The notes beneath the pieces were generated by a model. It did no database searches, was not told the DNA's origin, and worked only from the letters and a program-made list of their open reading frames with translations. A DNA stretch of 12,647 nucleotides, from contig JAIFMH010000270.1 of NCBI GenBank assembly GCA_020048595.1, positions 1-12,647 of the forward strand. Reading direction: 5' to 3'. The translations under genes were made by a program, and so were the position numbers. Origin of the DNA: Bacteroidota bacterium. Its GTDB lineage: Bacteria > Bacteroidota > Bacteroidia > Bacteroidales > UBA4417. Numbering within the stretch: position 1 is the stretch's first letter; each line of letters opens with the position of its first letter. Below are positions 6,671 to 12,647 of the stretch, one piece after another.

Positions 6671-8227
6671 GTGAACAGACAAGTCCAGTTTCAGCAATTA
6701 CTTTCTAAGCCGGAAACCATCTGGGACATTATTGTCATCGGCGGAGGTGCAACCGGTCTGGGAATTGCTTTGGATGGAGCAACCCGCGGTTTTAAAACTC
6801 TGTTGCTGGAGCAATCTGATTTTTCAAAAGGAACTTCGTCGCGAAGCACAAAGTTGGTTCATGGAGGAGTAAGATATATGGCTCAGGGCGATTTGTTGCT
6901 GGTTATGGAAGCCTTGCATGAGCGGGGGTTAATGCTAAAAAATGCGCCACATCTCACTTCAAACCAGGAATTTGTAGTACCTGTTTACAACTTATTTGAT
7001 GTTATCAAATATACGGTTGGACTAAAATTTTATGATCTGCTTGCCGGCAGACTTAGTTTGGGGAAATCTCATTTCCTGAACAGGGAAAACACGCTGGCTC
7101 GTTTGCCTCAGCTTAAGCCAGAAGGATTAAAAGGTGGCGTAGTTTATCACGATGGACAGTTTGATGATTCCCGTATGACGGTTGCCCTGGCTCATGCTTG
7201 CGTTAATTCGGGAGGAACAGTTCTGAATTACATCAAGGTTACCGGAATACTGAAGAATGCAAATGGGAAAATCGCTGGAGTGGAAGCAAGGGATATTGTT
7301 TCTGGTGATGAAATTAATATCAAAGCAAAGCTTGTAATAAATGCAACAGGAGTTTTTGCTGATGCCATTTCAAAGATGGACAATCCCAATGCTAAGCATT
7401 CCCTGAAACCCAGCCAGGGTGTGCACATTGTTCTTGATAAATCATTTCTTCCGGGCAACTTGGCTATTATGATTCCCAAAACCGATGATGGAAGAGTACT
7501 GTTTGCCATTCCCTGGTATAATAAAGTAGTTTTTGGCACAACCGATACACCTGTGGATGCAATCAGCCTGGAGCCGGTGGCGCTAGAAAAAGAAATCAAT
7601 TTTATACTGCACACGGCAGAGAAATACCTGGTAAAGGCCCCGCGACGTGAAGATATTTTATCCGTTTTTGCCGGTTTACGCCCGCTGGCAGCAAATCCTG
7701 ACAATCCGCATTCAACCAAAGAAGTTTCGCGCCGTCATAAGATCACTCTTTCACCTTCCGGACTTCTTACTATTGTCGGCGGGAAATGGACCACATACCG
7801 GCGAATGGCTGAAGAGACCATAGACAAAGCAATTTCAGCCGGAATCCTCAAAAAGACAAAATGCCTTACTTCAAACCATCCACTGTCAAGTGTTGCAAGT
7901 AATTCTTTAAACCGTCTGCATATTTATGGCGACCATTCATCTGAGATTGAAACCATGATCCACGAAAATCCTGCACTTGGAATCCCTATCGATCCTCGAC
8001 TTCCATACTCAAGGGCTGAGATAATCTGGATTTGCCGAAATGAAATGCCGGTAAATATTGAGGACATTCTTGCCAGGAGAACACGAACTCTGTTTCTTAA
8101 CGCACGGGCGAGTTCTGAAATGGCCTCTGAAGTAGCTTCATTGATGGCAAAGGAATTGGGTTATGATATGAAATGGCAGAAAACTCAGATTGAATCATAC
8201 AATCAATTAGTGAAAAACTATATTTAA
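6671..8227 (+). CDS. glpD: Glycerol-3-phosphate dehydrogenase, FAD-dependent
   Basis: This 518-residue membrane-associated flavoprotein oxidises sn-glycerol 3-phosphate to dihydroxyacetone phosphate and passes electrons to the quinone pool. The FAD site is clear: DIIVIGGGATGLGIAL has GGGATG at 24-29, and Glu47 ends the second strand to bind the ribose. The family motif GTSSRSTKLVHGGVRY follows at 54-69, FAGLRPLAA lies near 335-343, and GGKWTTYRRMAEE near 370-382 closes the FAD/substrate domain. The rest (about 395-518) is the helical C-terminal domain of this family. The start is GTG at 6671: the frame is open back to TAG at 6611-6613, but no ATG or other GTG/TTG occurs in that stretch, and the FAD motif begins about 18 residues in, as usual. 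The gap to glpK is 32 bases, so the two are surely co-transcribed. No promoter box is convincing in the 286-base spacer upstream. Confidence 0.95.
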   Translation: MNRQVQFQQLLSKPETIWDIIVIGGGATGLGIALDGATRGFKTLLLEQSDFSKGTSSRSTKLVHGGVRYMAQGDLLLVMEALHERGLMLKNAPHLTSNQEFVVPVYNLFDVIKYTVGLKFYDLLAGRLSLGKSHFLNRENTLARLPQLKPEGLKGGVVYHDGQFDDSRMTVALAHACVNSGGTVLNYIKVTGILKNANGKIAGVEARDIVSGDEINIKAKLVINATGVFADAISKMDNPNAKHSLKPSQGVHIVLDKSFLPGNLAIMIPKTDDGRVLFAIPWYNKVVFGTTDTPVDAISLEPVALEKEINFILHTAEKYLVKAPRREDILSVFAGLRPLAANPDNPHSTKEVSRRHKITLSPSGLLTIVGGKWTTYRRMAEETIDKAISAGILKKTKCLTSNHPLSSVASNSLNRLHIYGDHSSEIETMIHENPALGIPIDPRLPYSRAEIIWICRNEMPVNIEDILARRTRTLFLNARASSEMASEVASLMAKELGYDMKWQKTQIESYNQLVKNYI

Positions 8228-8259
8228 GAATTTTACATTCAACTAATAAACAGGACGAT

Positions 8260-9756
8260 ATGGAGAAATTCATCTTAGCACTCGACCAGGGAACCACAAG
8301 TTCCAGGGCTATTGTATTTGATAATAATGGTTTGCCTGTAGCAGTTTCACAAAAGGAATTCACCCAGTTTTACCCTAAACCGGGCTGGGTTGAACATGAT
8401 GCTGACGAAATCTGGTCGACACAGGCAGGAGTTGCTCACGAGGCAATTACAAAGGCCGGGCTTGGAAGTGTGAACATGGCAGCCATCGGAATCACCAATC
8501 AACGAGAGACTACGGTAGTATGGAACAGGAATACAGGCAAACCCATTTACAATGCTATTGTATGGCAGGATCGTCGTACTGCCGGGTTTTGCGACCAGTT
8601 AAAAAGTGACGGGAAGAGTCGAATGATCCTTGAAAAGACGGGTTTGATCATCGATGCATACTTTTCGGCCACAAAAGTAAAGTGGATTCTGGATAATGTG
8701 AAAGATGCCCGAAAACAGGCCGAAGACGGACAGCTGGCTTTCGGAACCATCGATTCGTGGCTCATATGGAATCTTACCCGTGGAGGTTTACACATAACTG
8801 ATGTATCGAACGCTTCCAGAACAATGCTCTACAATATCCATGCACTGAAATGGGATGACGAATTACTCCGGCTCTTTACTATACCGGCAAGCATGCTTCC
8901 CGAAGTGAGGTCATCAAGTGAAGTATACGGCAAGAGCGTTGGGCAATTTGCAACAGAAATACCAATTGCGGGTATTGCCGGCGATCAGCAGGCAGCGCTT
9001 TTCGGACAAATGTGCATTGAGCCGGGAATGGTAAAGAATACTTACGGAACCGGTTGCTTTATGATGATGAATATCGGAACTAAACCTATAGAATCAAAAA
9101 GTCAGCTACTTACAACTATTGCCTGGAAAATTGGCGACGAAACACACTATGCCCTCGAAGGAAGTATTTTTATTGCAGGAGCTGTGGTTCAATGGCTGCG
9201 CGATGGGCTGGGAATCATAAAAAAATCAGAAGATATTGAGAAATTGGCCACCAGTGTCAAAGATAGTGGCGGAGTGTATTTTGTACCGGCATTCGCAGGT
9301 CTGGGAGCTCCGCACTGGAACCAGCACGCGCGTGGCACCATGGTGGGAATAACACGTGGTTCAACATCAGCTCATATTGCCCGCGCTGCCATTGAGAGCA
9401 TCGCATACCAGACTCAGGAAGTATTGCTGGCCATGCAAAACGATTCAGGAATTGATATCCGTGAACTTCGTGTCGACGGTGGTGCAACGGTTAATAACCA
9501 GCTGATGCAATTTCAATCTGATCTTTTACAAACGAAAGTTGTTCGTCCCAAAATTACTGAGACTACTGCATTGGGAGCCGCTTATCTTGCCGGCCTGGCA
9601 GTGAAGTATTGGAGTGATATCAATGAAATAAAACATCAGTGGCAGATTGACAGGACCTTTTCACCGCAGATTGAAGCTGTTGAAACGTTACCGTTGGTAA
9701 AAGGCTGGCGCCGCGCTGTAAAGGCTGCAAAAGCGTGGGCTGATGATTCGGAATAA
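8260..9756 (+). CDS. glpK: Glycerol kinase
   Basis: This 498-residue cytoplasmic FGGY-family kinase makes sn-glycerol 3-phosphate from glycerol and ATP, trapping glycerol that enters through GlpF and feeding GlpD. It shows the phosphate-binding loop LDQGTTSSRAIVFD at 8-21, and the glycerol ligands Arg82-Glu83 (in TNQRETT), Tyr134 (in DAYFSATK) and Asp242-Gln243 (in GIAGDQQAALFGQ). These correspond to Arg83-Glu84, Tyr135 and Asp245-Gln246 of the E. coli enzyme. NTYGTGCF and VDGGATVNNQLMQFQSDLL mark the C-terminal actin-like lobe. Compared with E. coli as I recall it, the loop before GIAGDQQ is two residues shorter and has Glu233 where the fructose-bisphosphate-binding Arg lies. It also lacks the His phosphorylated by HPr in Firmicutes. 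An AGGA lies close before the ATG. The gene sits 32 bases after glpD. No strong terminator follows. Confidence 0.97.
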   Translation: MEKFILALDQGTTSSRAIVFDNNGLPVAVSQKEFTQFYPKPGWVEHDADEIWSTQAGVAHEAITKAGLGSVNMAAIGITNQRETTVVWNRNTGKPIYNAIVWQDRRTAGFCDQLKSDGKSRMILEKTGLIIDAYFSATKVKWILDNVKDARKQAEDGQLAFGTIDSWLIWNLTRGGLHITDVSNASRTMLYNIHALKWDDELLRLFTIPASMLPEVRSSSEVYGKSVGQFATEIPIAGIAGDQQAALFGQMCIEPGMVKNTYGTGCFMMMNIGTKPIESKSQLLTTIAWKIGDETHYALEGSIFIAGAVVQWLRDGLGIIKKSEDIEKLATSVKDSGGVYFVPAFAGLGAPHWNQHARGTMVGITRGSTSAHIARAAIESIAYQTQEVLLAMQNDSGIDIRELRVDGGATVNNQLMQFQSDLLQTKVVRPKITETTALGAAYLAGLAVKYWSDINEIKHQWQIDRTFSPQIEAVETLPLVKGWRRAVKAAKAWADDSE

Positions 9757-9811
9757 TTGCAGGCTTGAAAGACTTACTGTAAAATTTAAGTTGTCTGATT
9801 TTGATTAGCAT

Positions 9812-9839
9812 GAAGTACGAAGTCGGAAGCTGGAAGGTC
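9812..9839 (+). repeat. GAAG heptamer array, left copy
   Basis: Four contiguous 7-base units, GAAGTAC, GAAGTCG, GAAGCTG and GAAGGTC, keep GAAG in strict 7-base phase. The array lies 55 bases after the glpK stop, and its counterpart in opposite orientation lies at 9947-9974. Confidence 0.75.
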
Positions 9840-9946
9840 TGATTGTAAGAAAGTGATTATCTTGGTGAACGAATTTAATCATAGAGGATTTAAGCTGCAA
9901 AATATTTGACAAATTAACCGAATTGAAGAAATAACTCTGTTTTCAA

Positions 9947-9974
9947 TAGCTTCTGACTTCCGACTCCGGTCTTC
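9947..9974 (-). repeat. GAAG heptamer array, right inverted copy
   Basis: Read on the minus strand there are four 7-base units, GAAGACC, GGAGTCG, GAAGTCA and GAAGCTA, the second with one change in the GAAG core. It is inverted relative to 9812-9839, with 107 bases between them. The 18-base segments 9819-9836 and 9950-9967 agree at 14 positions when one is reverse-complemented, so the arms could pair loosely. Confidence 0.75.
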
Positions 9975-10047
9975 CGGCCCCAATAGGCGCAGTAGTAAAA
10001 TCTATACATTCCGATTTGAAACATGTACAAACCAAATATTAAGAAAT

Positions 10048-10764
10048 ATGAACGCTTTTTTTGCTGAATTTATCGGAACAGCCATTATACTTGTATTTGG
10101 CGGAGGTGTTGTTGCCAATGTAATTCTAAATAAAACCAAAGGCAACAACAGCGGGTGGATTGTAATAACATTTGGATGGGCGGTAGGCGTTTTTACAGGT
10201 GTATTTATTGCAGCACCGTTTAGCGGCGCACACCTGAATCCTGCCATAACACTGGCATTGGTTATAGTGCATAAATTCTCTCCAGCACTGGTTCTTACAT
10301 ATATTACTGCCCAGGTACTTGGTGCCATGTTTGGTGCTTTCCTGGTATGGCTTGCATACAAAAAGCATTTTGACGCAACCGAAGACGGAGATGTAAAGCT
10401 TGCAATTTTTTGTACAGCGCCCAATATACGTCACTATGGGTACAATCTTATAACTGAGATCATAGGCACTTTTGTACTTACCCTGGCTGTTCTGTATATG
10501 GCAGCACCTGGGATTGGTCTTGGTGCATTAAATGCATTACCGGTGGCGTTGGTTGTGCTAGGTCTGGGCCTGTCCCTGGGTGGACCAACAGGTTACGCTA
10601 TTAATCCTGCCCGCGATCTTGGTCCAAGGATCATGCATTTCCTTCTGCCTATTCCGCTCAAACGCAACAGCGACTGGAGTTATGCCTGGGTTCCGATAGT
10701 GGGACCGTTTGTTGGAGCGGCATTAGCAGCAGGGATGTTTATATTTCTTGAAGCCTTGAAGTAG
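10048..10764 (+). CDS. glpF: Glycerol uptake facilitator (aquaglyceroporin, MIP family)
   Basis: This 238-residue inner-membrane channel carries glycerol, and probably other small polyols, down its gradient. The family's inverted repeat is visible as SGAHLNPAITLA (first NPA at 64-66) and GYAINPARDLGPR (second NPA at 186-188). Asp190 after NPAR is the mark of glycerol channels rather than water-only aquaporins. The selectivity filter fits: Trp44 and Arg189 match E. coli Trp48 and Arg206, and Tyr183 takes the place of Phe200. Six hydrophobic spans can be traced along the chain. It is shorter than E. coli GlpF (281) but within the family range. It follows glpK by 291 bases containing inverted repeats, so it may be in the same transcript or have its own promoter; I see no exact -7 box before it. 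It converges on mutY with 93 bases between stops and no clear hairpin terminator there. Confidence 0.95.
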   Translation: MNAFFAEFIGTAIILVFGGGVVANVILNKTKGNNSGWIVITFGWAVGVFTGVFIAAPFSGAHLNPAITLALVIVHKFSPALVLTYITAQVLGAMFGAFLVWLAYKKHFDATEDGDVKLAIFCTAPNIRHYGYNLITEIIGTFVLTLAVLYMAAPGIGLGALNALPVALVVLGLGLSLGGPTGYAINPARDLGPRIMHFLLPIPLKRNSDWSYAWVPIVGPFVGAALAAGMFIFLEALK

Positions 10765-10857
10765 CGGATTTTTACTTTATATAATTCGTTTGTGCTGAAA
10801 TAACAGCTCTAAATTGATTAAAACATAACATTTCTCGTTTTCACCACTGAACCCTGA

Positions 10858-11916
10858 TTATAGTAAAGTAGCCAGGTACCTGTCGATGAGCCTTGGTAAA
10901 GGAAGCTCCGCGATACGATCTTTCCTTACCGCAGTAATGTTATCCGTTAATTTTGGCACTCCCTTCACTTCAATACGGATAAACCTTGCCAGCAACCGGC
11001 GGTGCGAAAGCTGATGAATATATTCGTCGGAAACATGCTTTACAACAAATGGAAATCCTCCGAAAAATCCTGATTTCACGCAACTTTCCAGCACTTCATC
11101 AGTATCTGAAGCAACTATGGATTCTATACAGGGAAAATCGTACATGTTTTTCCAGATATCGTTTCCGGTGCGTTTCCGCATCAGAATAAATTTCTCTTTT
11201 TCCTTTTTAAAGCTGATCACCAGGTAGTTCAGGTGACGGATGGTTGGTGTTTTTTTAGGTGTTTTTACAGGGAAGTTTTCAATCTGCTTTATTTTCAGCG
11301 CTTCACAAGCGAAAGCTATGGGACAAGCATTGCAAGCCGGACTTTTAGGCGTGCAAACCAAAGCCCCAAGTTCCATTACAGCCTGGTTGAAGGTGCCGGG
11401 ATGATTTGTATCCAGCAGGTTGTTAGCCAGGTCAGTTATGGTCTTTCGGCCTTCATTCGAATCAACAGGAGTATTAATAGCGTATAACCGGCTGATAACA
11501 CGGGCAACATTTCCGTCAAGCACTGCCACTGATTCATCAAAACAGATGGACGCAATGGCAGCCGCAGTATAATCCCCTATTCCTTTGAGTTTTTTTAAAC
11601 CTTCAGCCGTTTGCGGGAAAATTCCATTGTGTTTTTCAACAACTTCTTTAGCAGTATGATGCATATTTCGGGCCCTTGAATAGTAACCGAGTCCTTGCCA
11701 GAGTTTCAGAACATCCTGTTCATCCGCATCAGCCAGACTTTGAACATCAGGAAACGCGACCAGAAAACGATGGTAATATTCTGTTCCCTGGGCAACCCGT
11801 GTTTGTTGAAGGATTACTTCCGAGAGCCAGATTTTATAAGGATCGCGGGTTTCGCGCCAGGGGAGAGGGCGTTTGTTTTGGGAGTACCAGTGCAGAAGGG
11901 AATGAGAAATATTCAT
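10858..11916 (-). CDS. mutY: A/G-specific adenine DNA glycosylase
   Basis: This base-excision repair enzyme removes adenine mispaired with 8-oxoguanine and so prevents G:C to T:A mutations. The 352-residue protein has the whole family plan. The catalytic Glu33 lies in WLSEVILQQTRV. The helix-hairpin-helix LKGIGDYTAAAIAS spans about 110-123. The active-site Asp134 is in VLDGNVARV (E. coli Asp138). The iron-sulfur cluster loop C-X6-C-X2-C-X5-C uses Cys188, 195, 198 and 204. The C-terminal Nudix-like domain (about 225-352), which recognises 8-oxoguanine, carries ILMRKRTGNDIWKNMYDFP. All key residues are present. The gene is on the minus strand and divergent from the S9 peptidase gene, with 163 bases between starts. 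A promoter box and a hairpin lie before the ATG. No clear terminator is seen in the 93 bases between it and glpF. Confidence 0.97.
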   Translation of the reverse strand: MNISHSLLHWYSQNKRPLPWRETRDPYKIWLSEVILQQTRVAQGTEYYHRFLVAFPDVQSLADADEQDVLKLWQGLGYYSRARNMHHTAKEVVEKHNGIFPQTAEGLKKLKGIGDYTAAAIASICFDESVAVLDGNVARVISRLYAINTPVDSNEGRKTITDLANNLLDTNHPGTFNQAVMELGALVCTPKSPACNACPIAFACEALKIKQIENFPVKTPKKTPTIRHLNYLVISFKKEKEKFILMRKRTGNDIWKNMYDFPCIESIVASDTDEVLESCVKSGFFGGFPFVVKHVSDEYIHQLSHRRLLARFIRIEVKGVPKLTDNITAVRKDRIAELPLPRLIDRYLATLL

Positions 11917-11938
11917 GTATGGTTTTAGGATTAAAAGC

Positions 11939-11956
11939 CGGGTTTTTGGAAACCCG
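11939..11956 (-). other. Hairpin in the mutY leader
   Basis: On the minus strand CGGGTTT (11956-11950) pairs with AAACCCG (11945-11939) around a CCAA loop. With transcription from the -7 box at 11960-11967 the stem would sit at or within a few bases of the RNA 5' end, about 23 bases before the ATG. Only a short TTTT follows, so termination is doubtful. A 5' stabilising or attenuating role is inference. Confidence 0.6.
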
Positions 11957-11959
11957 TTT

Positions 11960-11967
11960 CAAAAGTA
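11960..11967 (-). promoter_or_regulatory. Candidate -7 promoter element for mutY
   Basis: Read on the minus strand this is TACTTTTG, an exact TAnnTTTG match, 43 bases before the mutY ATG, giving a predicted leader of about 37 bases. No clear -33 TTG is present. Confidence 0.45.
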
Positions 11968-12001
11968 GACAGATATTCGCCATGTCATAACGATTGAAAT
12001 G

Positions 12002-12009
12002 TATATTTG
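12002..12009 (+). promoter_or_regulatory. Candidate -7 promoter element for the S9 peptidase gene
   Basis: TATATTTG is an exact TAnnTTTG match, 70 bases before the ATG at 12080. TATCTTGC at 12044-12051 is a nearer but imperfect alternative. Neither has a good -33 element. Confidence 0.35.
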
Positions 12010-12079
12010 ATCGATTTCCGGTTTATCATTTCCGTAAATAAATTATCTTGCACCTTCTTTTAACTGAAACCACTTTATT

Positions 12080-12647
12080 ATGATCAGGAAAATATTGTTT
12101 TTGCTTTGCCCCGCATTGCTGATTAGTGTTTTGTCCATAGCACAAACCCCTGTTAAAAAGCCACTTACCCATGATGTGTACAATACATGGAAAAAACTGG
12201 ATAAGCCGCAGATTTCCGACAACGGGAAATATGTTTCGTACGAGATAAATCCGCTGAAAGGCGATGGCTGGCTGCATTGGCATAACCTTGTTTCAGAAAG
12301 CCACGATTCGCTTTACCGCGGACAAAGTGCTGTGTTTTCGTCAACCAGCGATTTGCTTGCTTTCCGGATTGTACAGCCCGCTGATACCCTCCGAAAACTG
12401 AAACTGGCAAAAAAGAAGAAAGATGAACTTCCAAAAGATTCACTTGGAATCCTGCTGCTGGAAAAAGATTCAATATTGCGTTTTGCGGATTTAAAATCAT
12501 TTCAAATCCCGAAAGAAGGCGGAGCCTGGGTAGCATGGCTTTACGAGAAGCCAAAAGAAAAAGCTAAGGAAAACACCGATACCATTCAGAAATCAACACC
12601 CGACACACTTGCCTTAAAGCTCAAAGAAGTACCTGAAAAAGCGAAAG
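12080..12647 (+). CDS. S9-family (prolyl oligopeptidase-type) secreted peptidase, N-terminal fragment
   Basis: The frame opens at ATG 12080 and stays open to the last base, giving 189 codons of a longer protein. It begins with a signal peptide (MIRK, hydrophobic core 5-20, likely cut after Ala21 in LSIAQT). The mature start, with LTHDVYNTWKKLDKPQISDN followed by GKYVSYEINP, and the later stretches AKKKKDELPKDSLGILLLEK and GGAWVAWLYEKP match the beginning of the long Bacteroidota S9 peptidases (roughly 900 residues) as I know them. These begin with beta-propeller sequence and carry the Ser-Asp-His alpha/beta-hydrolase domain at the C terminus, which is outside this window, so catalytic residues cannot be checked. 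The protein should act in the periplasm or outside the cell on peptides. The Lys/Glu-rich segment near 160-189 may be a family insertion. It is divergent from mutY. Confidence 0.82.
   Translation, partial: MIRKILFLLCPALLISVLSIAQTPVKKPLTHDVYNTWKKLDKPQISDNGKYVSYEINPLKGDGWLHWHNLVSESHDSLYRGQSAVFSSTSDLLAFRIVQPADTLRKLKLAKKKKDELPKDSLGILLLEKDSILRFADLKSFQIPKEGGAWVAWLYEKPKEKAKENTDTIQKSTPDTLALKLKEVPEKAK

Noticed and set aside
6488..6697. Minus-strand 69-codon frame across the tyrS-glpD spacer
   Set aside because: It contains the translated palindrome at 6559-6578 (as PDLKVG), overlaps the glpD start and has no domain or composition of a real protein.
7228..7719. 163-codon minus-strand frame inside glpD
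   Set aside because: It is antisense to the conserved glpD body and has no recognisable domain.
9757..9800. Terminator directly after glpK
   Set aside because: AGACTTA and TAAGTTGTCT can pair only with a bulge and without a T-tract, which is too weak to call.
9812..9974. CRISPR-like reading of the heptamer arrays
   Set aside because: Units are 7 bases and contiguous, with no unique spacers and no cas genes nearby.
10002..10434. Long minus-strand frames opposite the start of glpF
   Set aside because: glpF has intact family motifs in the plus frame; the antisense frames are Cys/Thr/Pro-rich shadows.
10765..10857. Shared terminator between convergent glpF and mutY
   Set aside because: I could find no stem of useful length with a T-tract on either strand.

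Overview
The window looks like a housekeeping stretch of chromosome from a member of the Bacteroidota, probably a Bacteroidales-like environmental lineage. This rests on four things: moderate-to-low GC, starts mostly without a Shine-Dalgarno sequence, repeated exact matches to the Bacteroidota -7 promoter element (TAnnTTTG) in front of genes, and protein types typical of the phylum (a long secreted C69 dipeptidase, an S9 peptidase with a KKKK-DELPKDSLGIL-like stretch, and a membrane-anchored coiled-coil protein). I cannot name a species.

Layout. The end of cysN (sulfate activation) lies at 1-228 and closes with a good terminator. A secreted C69-family dipeptidase (497-2191) and an uncharacterised membrane coiled-coil protein (2378-3274) follow as separate units, each with its own terminator. 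Positions 3275-3958 form a gene-poor gap of nearly 700 bases holding two terminators, a 17-base tandem duplication and a possible short transcript. An NAD(P)-dependent epimerase/reductase of the extended SDR type (minus strand, 3959-4969) is divergent from tyrS (5107-6384). Two palindromic repeat elements lie between tyrS and a glycerol-use cluster: glpD (6671-8227), glpK (8260-9756) and, after a 291-base spacer with inverted heptamer arrays, glpF (10048-10764). mutY (minus strand, 10858-11916) converges on glpF. An S9-family peptidase starts at 12080 and runs off the right edge.

How the genes work together. GlpF admits glycerol, GlpK phosphorylates it, and the FAD enzyme GlpD oxidises glycerol 3-phosphate to dihydroxyacetone phosphate while passing electrons to the quinone pool. 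The other genes are independent units: translation (tyrS), repair of oxidised guanine mispairs (mutY), sulfate assimilation (cysN) and extracytoplasmic peptide degradation (C69 and S9 peptidases).

I found no phage, transposase, CRISPR, toxin-antitoxin or defence module, and no convincing new multi-gene system. The most interesting parts are non-coding: the inverted GAAG-heptamer arrays between glpK and glpF, two palindromic repeats before glpD, the gap at 3275-3958 and a hairpin at the likely 5' end of the mutY message. The coding gene of least known function is the coiled-coil protein at 2378-3274.
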